A DNA stretch of 64,000 bases from positions 11,206,517 to 11,270,516 of the forward strand of contig NC_087066.1 in the NCBI RefSeq assembly GCF_963678635.1. The letters run 5' to 3'. The position numbers and the translations under genes were made by a program. Below are positions 1-12,400 of this stretch, piece after piece. The DNA comes from Symsagittifera roscoffensis. Its lineage: Eukaryota > Xenacoelomorpha > Acoela > Convolutidae. The notes below the pieces were generated by a model. The model worked only from the letters and a program-made list of their open reading frames with translations. It was not told the origin of the DNA and did no database searches. The number at the start of each line of letters is the position of its first letter. Positions within the stretch are counted from its first letter, which is position 1.

Positions 1-469
1 CGGATCAGCCGTGAAAATTTAGTTTTACTCAAGTAAAAAAAATTCAACGCTTTTTCAAGGCCGTCATGGGGAAAAAAAACTACAAAAATTCGAAAAAAAA
101 ATTGAAATAACTTTCTGTAGAAATTTATTGTGATTTTTTTTTGTCATTTTGACCAAAAAATTGTTTGCCATTTTATGCATTTTATTGTGACTGTGCAATG
201 TGTCTAAGTTCTAGACTTTCGTCAGATTTTTTTTTATCACGCCACGGATAAAAGCGACAATTTGAAAAAAAAAATTGTATTCATTAAGAATTGGTTGGAA
301 CATTCTGTGCTAATTCCACAGCAATCGACTATCCTTGTTTTTTTTATAGTTTTTGATGACATTTATCATCAAAGTTTTTCGTTGAAATTGAAAATAGAAG
401 AAAAAACCTAAATCCAATCAATCTATTGCAAGCACATTTATAATATTGCTGTTCTTGATAATGTTTTAG
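1..469. other. AT-rich non-coding, presumed intron
   Basis: No open frame of note. The stretch is full of A and T runs and ends in TTTTAG at 464-469, which serves as the acceptor for the first hnRNP L exon visible here. I therefore read it as the end of an upstream intron of that gene. The exons for the N-terminus and first RRM should lie left of the window. Confidence 0.5.
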
Positions 470-3400
470 ACAGCGGCTATTACTCTCAATCGACTGCTAG
501 AACCTCTTCGTACGCATCTGCAGGCGGCCACAATCCAAGAGTGAGAAACATGTCCAGCAGGTGAAAAAGATATTCTATTAATACGATTGATAGATTTGTG
601 TATTAATCCCAACTATCTGGGAGAAAAAGCTCTCCAGTGCCATATGACAATCCGATGTTGAATTAACTCGTGGTTAAGCACTTCGTTCTATGTTATTTCA
701 ATCTGATGCGATTTATGTACAAATTGTAGGCCGGATGAGCATTATGCCAATGGAGGGACCTCCAATTCCGCCTCTTCAACGTCCCCTGCCGAGATGACGA
801 GAAGGCCACGAGAGAGAACTAACGAGAAGCCGAATAAGGTAGTTTTGAATTAACAAAAATGGCACCACAAATAAACATCAAGTTCGGTAGTCTAATATAC
901 CAAATTGAGACTACTTCCGGGACTAATTGAGAAAAAATTCATTGAAAAAATTCGGAACAGTTCAAACAATTTTTTCTCTTTCTTCAAAAAAAGTTTTAGC
1001 TTTTTAGATTTATTGGCGAGTGGGTCAAAAACCTTTTTTGAGCATTTTTTAGTGTTTTATCTATTCTGAAGTACCGATTGTTTTTTTGGGCAAGGTAAAG
1101 TAGCTGATGATTATTTTATCCAGGTGCTTCTGTTCACTATCATGCGGCCCGACTACCCGATCAATGTTCGGGTGCTGCTGGCAGTGTGTAAGAAGTACGA
1201 CTGTGCCCCAGTGAGGATGTACGTGTTCAGGAAGAGAGGAGTGCAGGCGATGGTCGAGTTCGACTCCATTGAGACGGCCACTCACGTCAAGAGGAACATA
1301 GACGGGGCTGATATATACTCTGGATGCTGCACTCTCAGAATCGAATTCGCAAGGGTGAGTTCTATGCCCACATTTTTTCCTCTTGTTTTAATTGTATATT
1401 TAAATAATTCATTACCCTTGCGATAAGCAAGGGTTTGGCAATCGGGTACTAAACTTTTTTCCCCGTAAATAACTTTGTCCACAGAATAGTCAAATGGTAA
1501 AAAGTGCAAATAGTCAAAAGGTGAAATGAATGGACAAATGGTTGCTTAATAACGTGATAACTGTATTAGCTGTTTGCTGTTACCACACGGCATTTAGTCG
1601 TGTTACATTAAGAGTTTTGGAGGATTCGAAGTTTTTTGGTACATTTTCGTCACTGAGACTGGTCGGCTTCAATTCTTTCAGCTTATTTTCTATATTTTTT
1701 CTGCTACTTTTTGTTGGTATTTACACTAGCCAGCTTCAGTGAGCGTTAGTATGATACCGAAAAAAGTTATTTGTTTTAAACAACATAACAAAAATAAAAA
1801 CTCGATTTCAGAAATTTTCTAACTCAATATATCTCGTTTTTGAATTGTATAATTTATACAAAATGTGGCTCTATGGTTTCCAACTTATTATATGCAAATT
1901 TAGTATGGATGCCTTCAGTTTGCTATATTCCAAACTATTACTTGCAAAATTGCGTCTATTTGCATTTGGCAGTTTGTTAACATATGTAGCTGCGTTATTT
2001 GTGACTAGTGTTTGCCGGTTGTTAAGGTGTCAGACTCCGTTTCTCAAGGTCGCAGATTCGAAGCCAATACTCAGCAAATTTTTTACTGATTCGAGGTTTA
2101 TTTCTACTTTTTCTTATTGCACTTTATAGAGCTGCTTTTTGTCGTGTTCTCGCTAGTGTTTGCGAAGCGCATCTTCGCCTCGTGTATAACACTTGAATTC
2201 TAACGAGAAGTTTTTGAACTCTAACGAGAAGATTTTGCATGTCCGGTTTTCTAGTTCGTTTTTTCTTTTTAGTCGAAACCTTAATTATTTTGGTTTCGCG
2301 ATCTGCTTTATTGGCTACGCTTGCCACTTCGGCTTCAAATGCGTCGGATTTTTTCCAGTAGTTTTTTTAAATAATTTTTGTTTGTAGTATAACGATTGAT
2401 TTCTAACAAAAGATTTTTGCAAGTCTGAATCACACTCCTAAGCCCTCCATAAAAGTATTAGAATTTTTGAGATTTTTTCGCTGAAAAACTTTATTCTACC
2501 CAAGTGCTTTATGGTCTATTTTTTATTGGCTTTGTGACCTAAATGCGAGTCGTTTCAATGGAAACATATCATTTATACTCACCTCTAGATCAAACAAAAC
2601 GCTAAAATTCATTAATGGAAATTATAGTTCGTTTTTCATGACAACCTTTTTTTTCAGTTTTTTTTTCGTTTTTTTGGCTTCATAGGTTTCGGATTGTTTC
2701 ATATCGGATTATTGGCCTCATATTGCGTCTTTCGACGAGAAATAAAAGTGTGCGTGACTGTGTTTTGAAGGTGAGGGGGACTAAATAACTTCTTATTAGT
2801 CTTAAATTTGTTTGAATTTTTTTCGATTTGAATTTTTAGTACCTTTTTGCCTATATTATTATCGTCTTAGTGGTCTCATATTATGTTTCATTTGGCTAAA
2901 TTTTTTTTTCGGCTCAAAGAATTTCTGTCCAAGTATTTTTGGCTTTGTTACTGCTGGGTAAATTATCTTCCGATGCTTAATTACACAAGCATAACACAAG
3001 TCTTTTTTTTCCAACCTAAGTCGCAAATATTGTTGCGACGAAATGTTCATTTTGATCCAGCTATTAAGTACAGCCAATGCTAAGGATATTAACACAGACT
3101 ATTATATTACAAATAGCACTTTGGCTTCAATGTATCATTGATCTGTAGCGTAGAGGTAGGGAAGGAGACCAGCAACAAAATAAGAGGGTTTGAACTTGGG
3201 CAGGGTCGGATGTTTTATGAATTTTTTTGTATACTAGTTAAAATGCGTCCGCTCTAAAAATTGAGGCATGTTAGTTGGTAGATTTCTATTTTTTCAAATT
3301 GACTGGTACTGCTAATGCGTCATAATTGGCTTGCGTCACTTTGCAACTATGTAGACTCGTAGTTGGCGTGCGGCACTTAAGAAATTTTGTGGACGCGAAG

Positions 3401-6400
3401 TTTTACTCATTCAGTTTTTCCTAGTAGCGTTATGGGTCATATTTTTGCTTGTGTATGCGAAGTGCAACTTCGCCTATGTGTTTCAGATTCTATTGTCTTG
3501 GCATGTTTTGTTTCAGAACTAGTTTTATTCCTTTTGATATATCTATTTTTTTTGACATTTTCGATTTTTTTCTCGTTTGTTCCATGTATCGCAAGTGGCG
3601 AGAATCAAAATTTTCATGCTGTTTTTTTCCGACATAGATTTCGTTTTTGAATTTTACAATATCAATCAATTTAATGCATTTTCTAGTTTTTAATCAAATA
3701 TAATCTAGTTTTTTATTTAATGTTTAAATGTATAAAGATGTTTTAAGCTTAATTTAGCGCTTCTGCAGCACCGAATGTATTTTTTTTAGAAAAAGCTGTT
3801 TTGTATTTTTCGCTGAGGTAATTAAGGTTATTAATTCCATTTGTCATGGTTTGAGCTCGTTTTCCCCGTAAATAACTTTGTCATCGCAAGTTTAGTCATC
3901 TTCAAAACTACTTTCGTAATTTAACAGACAAGTTTTTTGAGCATATATGCAGTATATGCTCAAAATATGCAGTTTTAATGCCCAAAATGCAGTTTTTTTT
4001 CAGCATATATGCTTTAAATGCCCGTTCTATTCGAAGTTTGTTTCTCTTTTTTTTCTTTGCTTACTCAAAAGGTTTCGGTTTATTTTGTATCGGGTTAGCT
4101 CTTGTATCATTTTATTTTTCCTCTTTATTCGCCCGAAAAGGTTTCGGCTTACAATATATCGATTTAGATGCCTCTTTTTGAGTAGTTTGAGAAGTAAAAA
4201 AAGAGATTTTATCTGAAGCTTTTCATAGGGGAACTTTAACTTTTTTGTGAAGTATTTCTAATAAAAAGTTGTCAAGACAATTGATGGAAAATTTTTGGTC
4301 GATCAATTTTTTTAGATCGTTTTTCAAAAATATATTATTTTTTTTTCTGCGGCTTTCATCTCTATTTACGTTATTTATTTTGTCATGCTATATATGTGCT
4401 ATATCGCTTCGCTTCACCTCTTGTTTTCTTGTTTGCAAAATTTCTGAAAACACAGTTAATTGAGTTGCACGATTTTTTTTTGAAATTTGGTCTTTTTTGA
4501 GGTTTGTTTTATTTTTCGATTTGTCGGTTTCTCCGCAAGTACAGATAGTCATTCAGTTTTGTATAGCAAGTGGTGCGAAGCTCTGCTTCGCATCTGTGTT
4601 GGATAAATGACGCGGGAGGGGAAAGAAAGCATGGGGACATTGAAATATAAATATTACATCCTCGCAGTAAATTCTCGCAATTATCTGATGAATTGGTTTT
4701 TAGCCGGAGACTTTGAATGTGACTAGGAATAGCGAGGATACTTACAACGTGGAACTTCTAGAAGGTACAAACTATTTTAAAAACTTTTAGTATCTTTTAT
4801 CAAATCTGAACCGTCTGTGCTATCTATTGTTAATCATGTTTTCTAAACCTTATTGACTGTTGAAACTCCTCTGTTGATGTTGATAGTTTAAGTGACCGGG
4901 ACATTTCGCAATTGCAACTGAGGATCTTCTGGGCTCCATCGCCAGAGAGGCAAATGAAACAACTGTGTGGTGATGGAAATATCTGGTTGAAATGTAAGGT
5001 CGGTTTTAGTGTTAATTTCAAACACGGCATACCAACACGACAAAACAACCATCGGCCGCTAGGCATTGATCTACATGATGAAGCTATAATAACATAGAAC
5101 ATCAAAAACTCACTCTACATTCTACGCGAAGACCACAGTCTGCGAAACAGTCATAAATAGCAACGATGACACTGCCAAAATAGGAATCGCAGCTATCAGA
5201 CATGAAAGCAAAGCACCGAAAATTCTCACAAGTTTGATGAAACTTCACGCCAGATATTCAAATGAACTGTCGCGTCATGAGCTTCAATGCTACAAAAAAC
5301 ACAGAAATCTCAGAAGATAGGAGGCAACATTAATTAGAATTGTATTGCACAAACAACGCTGGTACGCGAAGACTATCTCGCACCAGTTTAACTATAATGC
5401 ATTAAACAATACAGATCATTCACAGTGAAAAGGGGTATCTCTTTGATGTGCCAACTAATCAGTGTTTTAGAAATTCGGCATTTTTGTAGTTGAGTATTGA
5501 TGAAGGAAGCGACGACACTGACTTAGGTCTGGTACGTTTTCGCAGTAAAAAGTCTTTAATAGTTCACGCTCGAATTTTTTTTTAATTTTTTCAATTTGCT
5601 TAAGGTTTTTAACTGTCAATGAACAAGACAGTTATGTAAGTCGTGATGAAAAGTCTTCAAATTTGATCTCGCTAAAAATGATTTTACACAGTTTGACCTT
5701 TGATTAAGAGTCATGAACGTAGTGAATACTCTTATATCGGTCTTGGTAATTTTTTTCTTTATTTACGCTTTTATTTGATTTTTCGCAGTTTGATTTTTGA
5801 TTTATTTCAAAGTTAAGTTCATTTCATTTGTTTAACAGCAAAAATAAAAAGGATAACGAAAAACGGGATCCAAGTCTATTTTCGGCAGTGGTTCTTAATT
5901 TTCCAGTGGAATAAAAAATTCACCTATTGATCCAGTGTTTTCAAATTGGGTCAAAAAAGTGTCAATCATAAATTCGTCTTAGAATTCAAAAGAGAATTAA
6001 GGCCATATATTTTTTTACTGTCTATTGGCTAATTTTTTAGTGTTTTAACTACTTGAACAGGTAAGCGGTGGGCGCATTTGCGAATACAACTGAATCGATT
6101 GTACGGCCTTTATTGAAAATGAAGTACTTAAAACAATTTTTGTTTTAGAATCCTTAGGTTCTTTAAGCTTTTGCAACTGACTGTTGGTCTTATGAAGTGA
6201 TTTTAAGCTGCTTATCTGTAATATAAAAAGTTGATTGAAATGTAAAGAATCTGCTGCCAATTTTGAAGAATAGCGACTGTTCTCGTTTTTACGCAAGCAA
6301 CTAGATTACATTGGTAATTTAAGAGCATTAAGGTAGGCTTCAGAAAAAAGCCACTTAAAGCTTCATGTCTGTCTTATCAAACACACATTCTAGGAAATAC

Positions 6401-9400
6401 GTTATTTTGAAAAAAAAAAACAAAGTTAGAAGCTAAAGATACGTTGAAGCGAGAATGTCTTGCATATTGATTTATGTGCTACGTTCGCTTTTCTGTTTTT
6501 TTTTATAGGAAGCTGCACCTAAAAGACAGTGATTAATAGTGTTACGAATGAACTTTGTTTACGTTTAGCGCATCACCGCAACTTAAATGGTTTTGTTCTG
6601 GCGAAGTATAATTCATTTTCTTAGATAATGACAGATTACCTATAACTTATTGTGCAGAGGCCTTGTTTATTGAACTATGTTAACTTATATTAACTACTCC
6701 AAATATTTCAAATTAGTTATCCATCATATTCTACGAAACCTTTCATTCGGAACCAACGGCTTGAAATAAAAGAATCGAATCGCGACGAATTCGTCTTATT
6801 ACGATAATGATCAAGCACACAGCGATGATCATCGTCCTTAGCACTCAAAAGCTGTCCATTACTGTCTATCCCTTCAATTGCATTTCTACTCAGAAAAATT
6901 ATACACCTGCAATCAAAAAGGACATAATCACTTAAAATTAACTCATATAAAATGTTTCAGACAATCTAAATTCATCGGCAATACTTGAAATATCATATAT
7001 TAAAAATCGGTGCTGACATTTAAATAAATTCATTTCATTTTCCAAACCCATTAACACAGATAGTTCTGCTGCTTATTTAGGTCGAAGAAATTATCAGACA
7101 TAATTATGGCAATACAATCGCAGTTTATAGTTCACAAACGCAGAATGTTCTTAAATTAATCGATTTTTCAACAGTATTAGTCATTCATCTGATTCTGTTA
7201 ATTTTCATCAATTATTAGCGCATTTTTGCTTTAGGTGCCGCTTTTTCTCGTGACTTGAATGCGGGAAAAATTACTTGAGTTTTTTTTCAATTTATGCTAT
7301 AAAAACAAATTCATGCTAAAAAGTTTGAATCATGCACGGAGACTGTGACATTGAACATGCTATTCTAGGGACACATTTTGTCCCGCAGGTTTTGACTGCG
7401 TTGCCAATGGCATAAAACAATTTGAAAAAAGAGCATATGTAGAAAAGTGTCGATCCCAAAACGCTTTCAAGTTTCAACAAACATGTTCATCAAACACTTA
7501 TTAAAACATTGAAACAGCAGACTAACTAGAAAAGATTTTAAAAATTAATGTTCATCATAATTTAGTTGTGTAATGTGTTTCTTAGGCAGCGAGGTTGCAC
7601 CTCCTCAAAGAGGTTCCAGAATGGACCCTGGATTGTTGCCGGCACCCGAAGGTCAAGGAGACTACCATGGAGATCATTACACCACCAGAGGAGTCCAGCA
7701 ATTGTCCCCCCAAGCAGGAGGACCAGGTATGTCTAGACGTCCGGGCGGGGGATACACGGTAGTCAGAAGTCCCCCTCAAGGAGGTGGAATGGGGGGACGA
7801 AGACCAACCCAAGGGGGCTATAGAGGGGGCCCAGCTATGGGCTTGTCCGAGCCAGAAGTTTACATTGATTCGAGAGGAAATTTTTCATTGGGAGGTGAGT
7901 AGTTCCGCATGTTTAACATCTTTTTATTTGATCTAGAGTTTTTTCAGCGACAAATAAAATAGTTCTTGCAAACGTTTTTTGCCAATTATTTAATTTTAAT
8001 TCCTAAACTTTTTTTATAGGTTTCATAAAAAGGGGGTATTTACCGAGTAGCCATTCTAATTCTGAGTGGCTTCGCGTAGCTATGCAATCTCATTGTTGAG
8101 ATAAGTTTTCTGTTGGGTCTTCAATGTTGGCTCTTTTGTGTTTTTGTTACTGAAACTCATTGAATGTATCAATTATCTCAAGGCGTCACGAAAGTAATTG
8201 ATGTTAAATTGTTTCAGGCCGGCAGCCAGCGCCCCTAATGCGCCAAAACGAGTAAGTTAATTTCATGTCTCTGAATAAATTCAACTTGAACTTAAGCGTG
8301 GTTGTTAGTTACATTTTTTCATTACCGGGTGGAATTTAAATTCTTGAACCAAAGCTAAAGTGATTTAATCTTATATCGTTTTTTATGGAAGTCGTGAAAC
8401 GAATTTCGAATGACATTCTGTGTTGTCTTCAAAAAATTGTTTTTTTTTCAATAATCAGTGTTAAATTCTGGTCACTTTAGTCCATACTATGTGCCTGTGG
8501 ATGAGCTGGAGCAAGGAGGCTATGGCCCTCAAGCGGGATTGATGGAGAGAGGAGGTGGGGGAGGGAATATGGACCTGATGCCGGTGGTGCTGATGATGTA
8601 TGGCTTGCATGAGGAGAAGTTTGGACCCCAGCGACTGTTCAACCTCTTGTGTATCTTTGGAAATGTCAACAAGGTGAATTTAAAACTACAATTCACTATA
8701 ATGTAAAGATATCGAAAACAAAATTGGTTAAATTTTTGTGGCCCAATGTAAGCCTTGGTGAGATAAAGTGTTACAATCGAATAGAACCATGTAAAAAAGT
8801 AACACAGAGCATCAGCAATAAGTAAACAATTTTGGATCTTTAGACAAGCGGAGCGCGGTGTTTATATAGATTTTTGGAGTGTCAACAGTTAATGTGCGTG
8901 TTATAAGCATTTTGCACGTAAATGAGGTAAAATAAATATATTCGTCGAAAAAGAAAACGCCAATGAAAAAAAAAACGACTTGCATAGTATGAAATGTGAT
9001 ATTATTTCAATGGTGTTGTGTTCTGTGTTGTAGATTAAGTTCATGAAGAGTAAGCCAGGAAGTGCTATGGTGGAGATGCAGGGCCAGGAGGCAGTGGCCA
9101 GAGTCATGCAGGTGGTCACTGGACTGGAAGTGTTCGGATCCAAAATTACACCCAAGTCAGTACATACTACTGTTCAGAAAGCGGATTTTTTTGAGGAACG
9201 GATAGGCAAATTAAGGGCTTGTCTTCATATAAATTTGTCCTTTCTTAGCCGTTTTTTGGCCGACGTGAAAGTGATTGGCACGAACAGAAAAAATCGAACA
9301 ATCGTAGAAAAGTCTCACACTAGGAAGAAATTATCTGCACTAGAAATAAGAACGTTTAAGTAATGATATATCAAGATCTAGAAAGTGTTAATCATATTTT

Positions 9401-12400
9401 GTTCTCGAAATTCAAAGACCTTTAAGGCCATATAGTTTTTCTTTGAAATTACAAATTAATGATTTTTGAAAACAAGTCATTTTTTTTCGGTTACTAGCGT
9501 TCATTGACACTTTCGCAACGTGGCTATTTTCCGATACAAAGTCAGTTTTTTTGTTTGCTTGCGTTCACTACTGTTTTCCAACTGTCAGTTGGCTATGTTA
9601 TTAAGATTTGATGAACGTAGTTCAGACTCTTATATAGGTCGCGATGATTTTTTTCTTTTTTAAAATCTTTAAATGCTTTAAAAGTTTTTAAATTTGTTCT
9701 GGATCAGGTTACTTTTTTGCGGTTTTGCTTTCGATTTCTTTTTAAAGCAGTTCTTTCTATTGTAAAATGGAAGACAGACTTCATCGTCGAACGTGTTCAA
9801 GGAAAACGTAATTGACTTCTAGTTGCGAAAGTGGAATTTGACAGATTTCCAGCAAAATATAAATTCTACTGATTGATCCAGATTTCTCAAATTTGATTAA
9901 TTGTGTTTAAAAATTGCCAATCATAAATTGTTCATGAAATTCAAAAAATTTTAAGGGCATCTATTTTTTTCCATGAAATTCGACAGTAAGAGTAAGATTT
10001 TTTGTAAGAGTTGATAAACGTAGTTCAGACTTCCATATAGGTTGCGATGATTTTTTTCAGGAAAAGTCTTAAATGTTGTTCGGGCTCAATTTTACTTTTT
10101 CGCTGTTTAACTTCTGAATTCTTTTTAAGAAGGAAGGCGAACTTCACTATCGAAGAGCAAAAGTGTAAAGTTCACAAAAAACGTGATCGACTTCTAGTTT
10201 CGAAAGGGGAATTTAATTTTCAGATTTCCTCCTTCCTGAATTTGAGTTAATTGTGTTAATTTTATCAAAAAAGTGCCAGTCATAAATTGCGCTGTAATTT
10301 GAAGAGCTTCAAGGCAACATATTTTTTTGCTTGAAGTTCGAAAGCTGAAGTTTTTTCAAAAAAAATAAGTCAGTGTTTTCGTTCTTTGCGTTCATTGACT
10401 CTTTCTCAACTATCTGTTGGCTATGTTTTTTCTGTTTACTTGCGTTCGTTGACTTTTCCATCTGTCTACTGGCTTTGTTTTTCTTACCTTCTTTTTCTTT
10501 TTAAAGCTACTTCTTGGTGCTTTGTGACTTGTGTTCGCGAAGTGCATTTTTGCTTGTGTTAAAATCAGCGCTAAAATTAAAACGGTTTGATCTCAATGTC
10601 TCAAATTTCTTATTTGAATTTTATTATCTTAAAATTTTTCATTTGATTTCATATTGTGACGTTTTTGCCAAAAAGTTTTCTGAAATGTTTTATTTTGTTT
10701 AAAACTTTGTTAAATGTATATAATACAAGAATCAACATCAATGCAATTGAGCAATAATTATCGACATAAACTAATTTTAAAATAGCCAAATAAAGCAGAA
10801 TTGAATGAAGCTCACTGCCATGTATTGTAGCAGCTATCGATTGAACCGAATCAGGTTTAAATAAAATGTAAACAGCGAAACTGTCGATGTTAGATTGGGT
10901 TTCAATGTGATTTTTGAGCTTCGGTTGAGCGTTTGCTTGCGTCGACTGGTTTTGAGACAGTCTGTCATTTGAGCTGCACTCGGCGTAATGTTTTCGGCTT
11001 TGGCTCGATTGAATAAATCTTGTACTTGACCGTTTGATAGTTCTGGATTTCTTGCCAATTTCGTCAGTTCTTTGAAACTGGAAGTAACCAAGGAGCATGC
11101 TTATTATTCTCGTTCAAACAGCCAATTTGGACTCAAAAAAGTTAGTTTGTTTTGGTGAATATTTGACGAACATTTAGTTTGGTTGAGTTTATCAAGGTAT
11201 CTTGAGGTAATTTACGTTTTAAAAAACGATCGAGATCTGAATAATTAATGAGTAATTTAAATTAACCGGAATATCCGAAGATCGGTTATCAGCTTTAGAT
11301 AGGAATTAGTTGCTCAGGAAAGACTTAATGATTTAATTTATACTAGCCTTGATACGATTGCGATGCTGTAAGGCTCACAGCAGTGCATGAAATCAGGAAC
11401 TTCCTCCAAAGTGCTCCTCAGTTTGCGCAGACACCTACACGTTTTAATCTGAGCTCTGCCCATCTCTTCTTTGTTCCTGTCATTTAGAATAGCTATTTTA
11501 CGAAAGGATACCACATCTAGGCAGCCATCAACTAGTTTGCTCAAAAGGTGTTTCACGGATTTATCGCGACTGTAATCTAACTGTGAGATCGCATTTTCAA
11601 CACCAGATAGCTTATCCGCAATCGTTATATTGGGCTTGAGTTTACCCCAATCTATGTCCAACCAACCGCTTGAATTCGTGGTGTTTTTGTTATCGCTGCT
11701 GTTGCTGCTACTTTTGTTTTCTTTATCAAGATGAGAAAGCGGATCCTTAAGTTTGTTCCAAATATCTCGCGTCAGCCCATAAGGCATGGCTGGGTTATCA
11801 GGATCTGAGCCTTCCCGACCCTGGCTCCTTTCTCCTTGTGAAATTGCGGATATCATTGCTTCATTCGTCTTTTTGAGTTCTTTTTGTCTGTTGTGCCCAA
11901 AATTGTATTGCCTTCGACTCTGTTGAGCGCAAGTGGAAAGCAGAGTATAAATAGCAAGAGTAATGAGACGCATTTCGCAGACTTTTGATTTGTTGGAAGC
12001 AATTTCTTCAAATAAATATTCAACTAGCTATTTACTTAGGAGTCAGAAAAAGTGACGTGACTTCTGTTTTGAGGACTTGAGTTTTTGTCAGACAAGATTG
12101 TGATCATTTCAAAAAAAGTGTACACGGGAATAATCGCATTTAGATGACTGGGAACTGGCATTTTTTCATTTTTTATAGAATATAGACGCAAATATGCCGC
12201 TGAAATAAAATGGGCTGTAAGAACACCACATTAAGTGAAAAAAACTCAGGGACTGAGAACTTGGACGTTCCGCGTCTAAATTCTATTTTGTACGTTGCGT
12301 CTAATTTGCGTGTCGTCTAAGTTCCTGTTTTGCGTGCTTTCAGGCCTTCCAAGCAGCAGGAATTGTTTGAGCGCGGAGGAGATGACTCCAAAATGCAGAC

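Noticed and set aside
1530-4463. Short + strand frames rich in Phe, Leu and Ser
   Set aside because: Composition is that of T-rich DNA; they lie in an intron and overlap dispersed repeats.
8218-8251. Possible micro-exon of hnRNP L between CAG and GTAAGT
   Set aside because: Including it breaks the frame with any nearby acceptor, while joining 7894 directly to 8459 keeps the frame.
10649-11098. 149- and 85-codon minus-strand frames as extra exons of the nested gene
   Set aside because: No donor in the 211-codon frame matches the phase of the acceptor near 11078.
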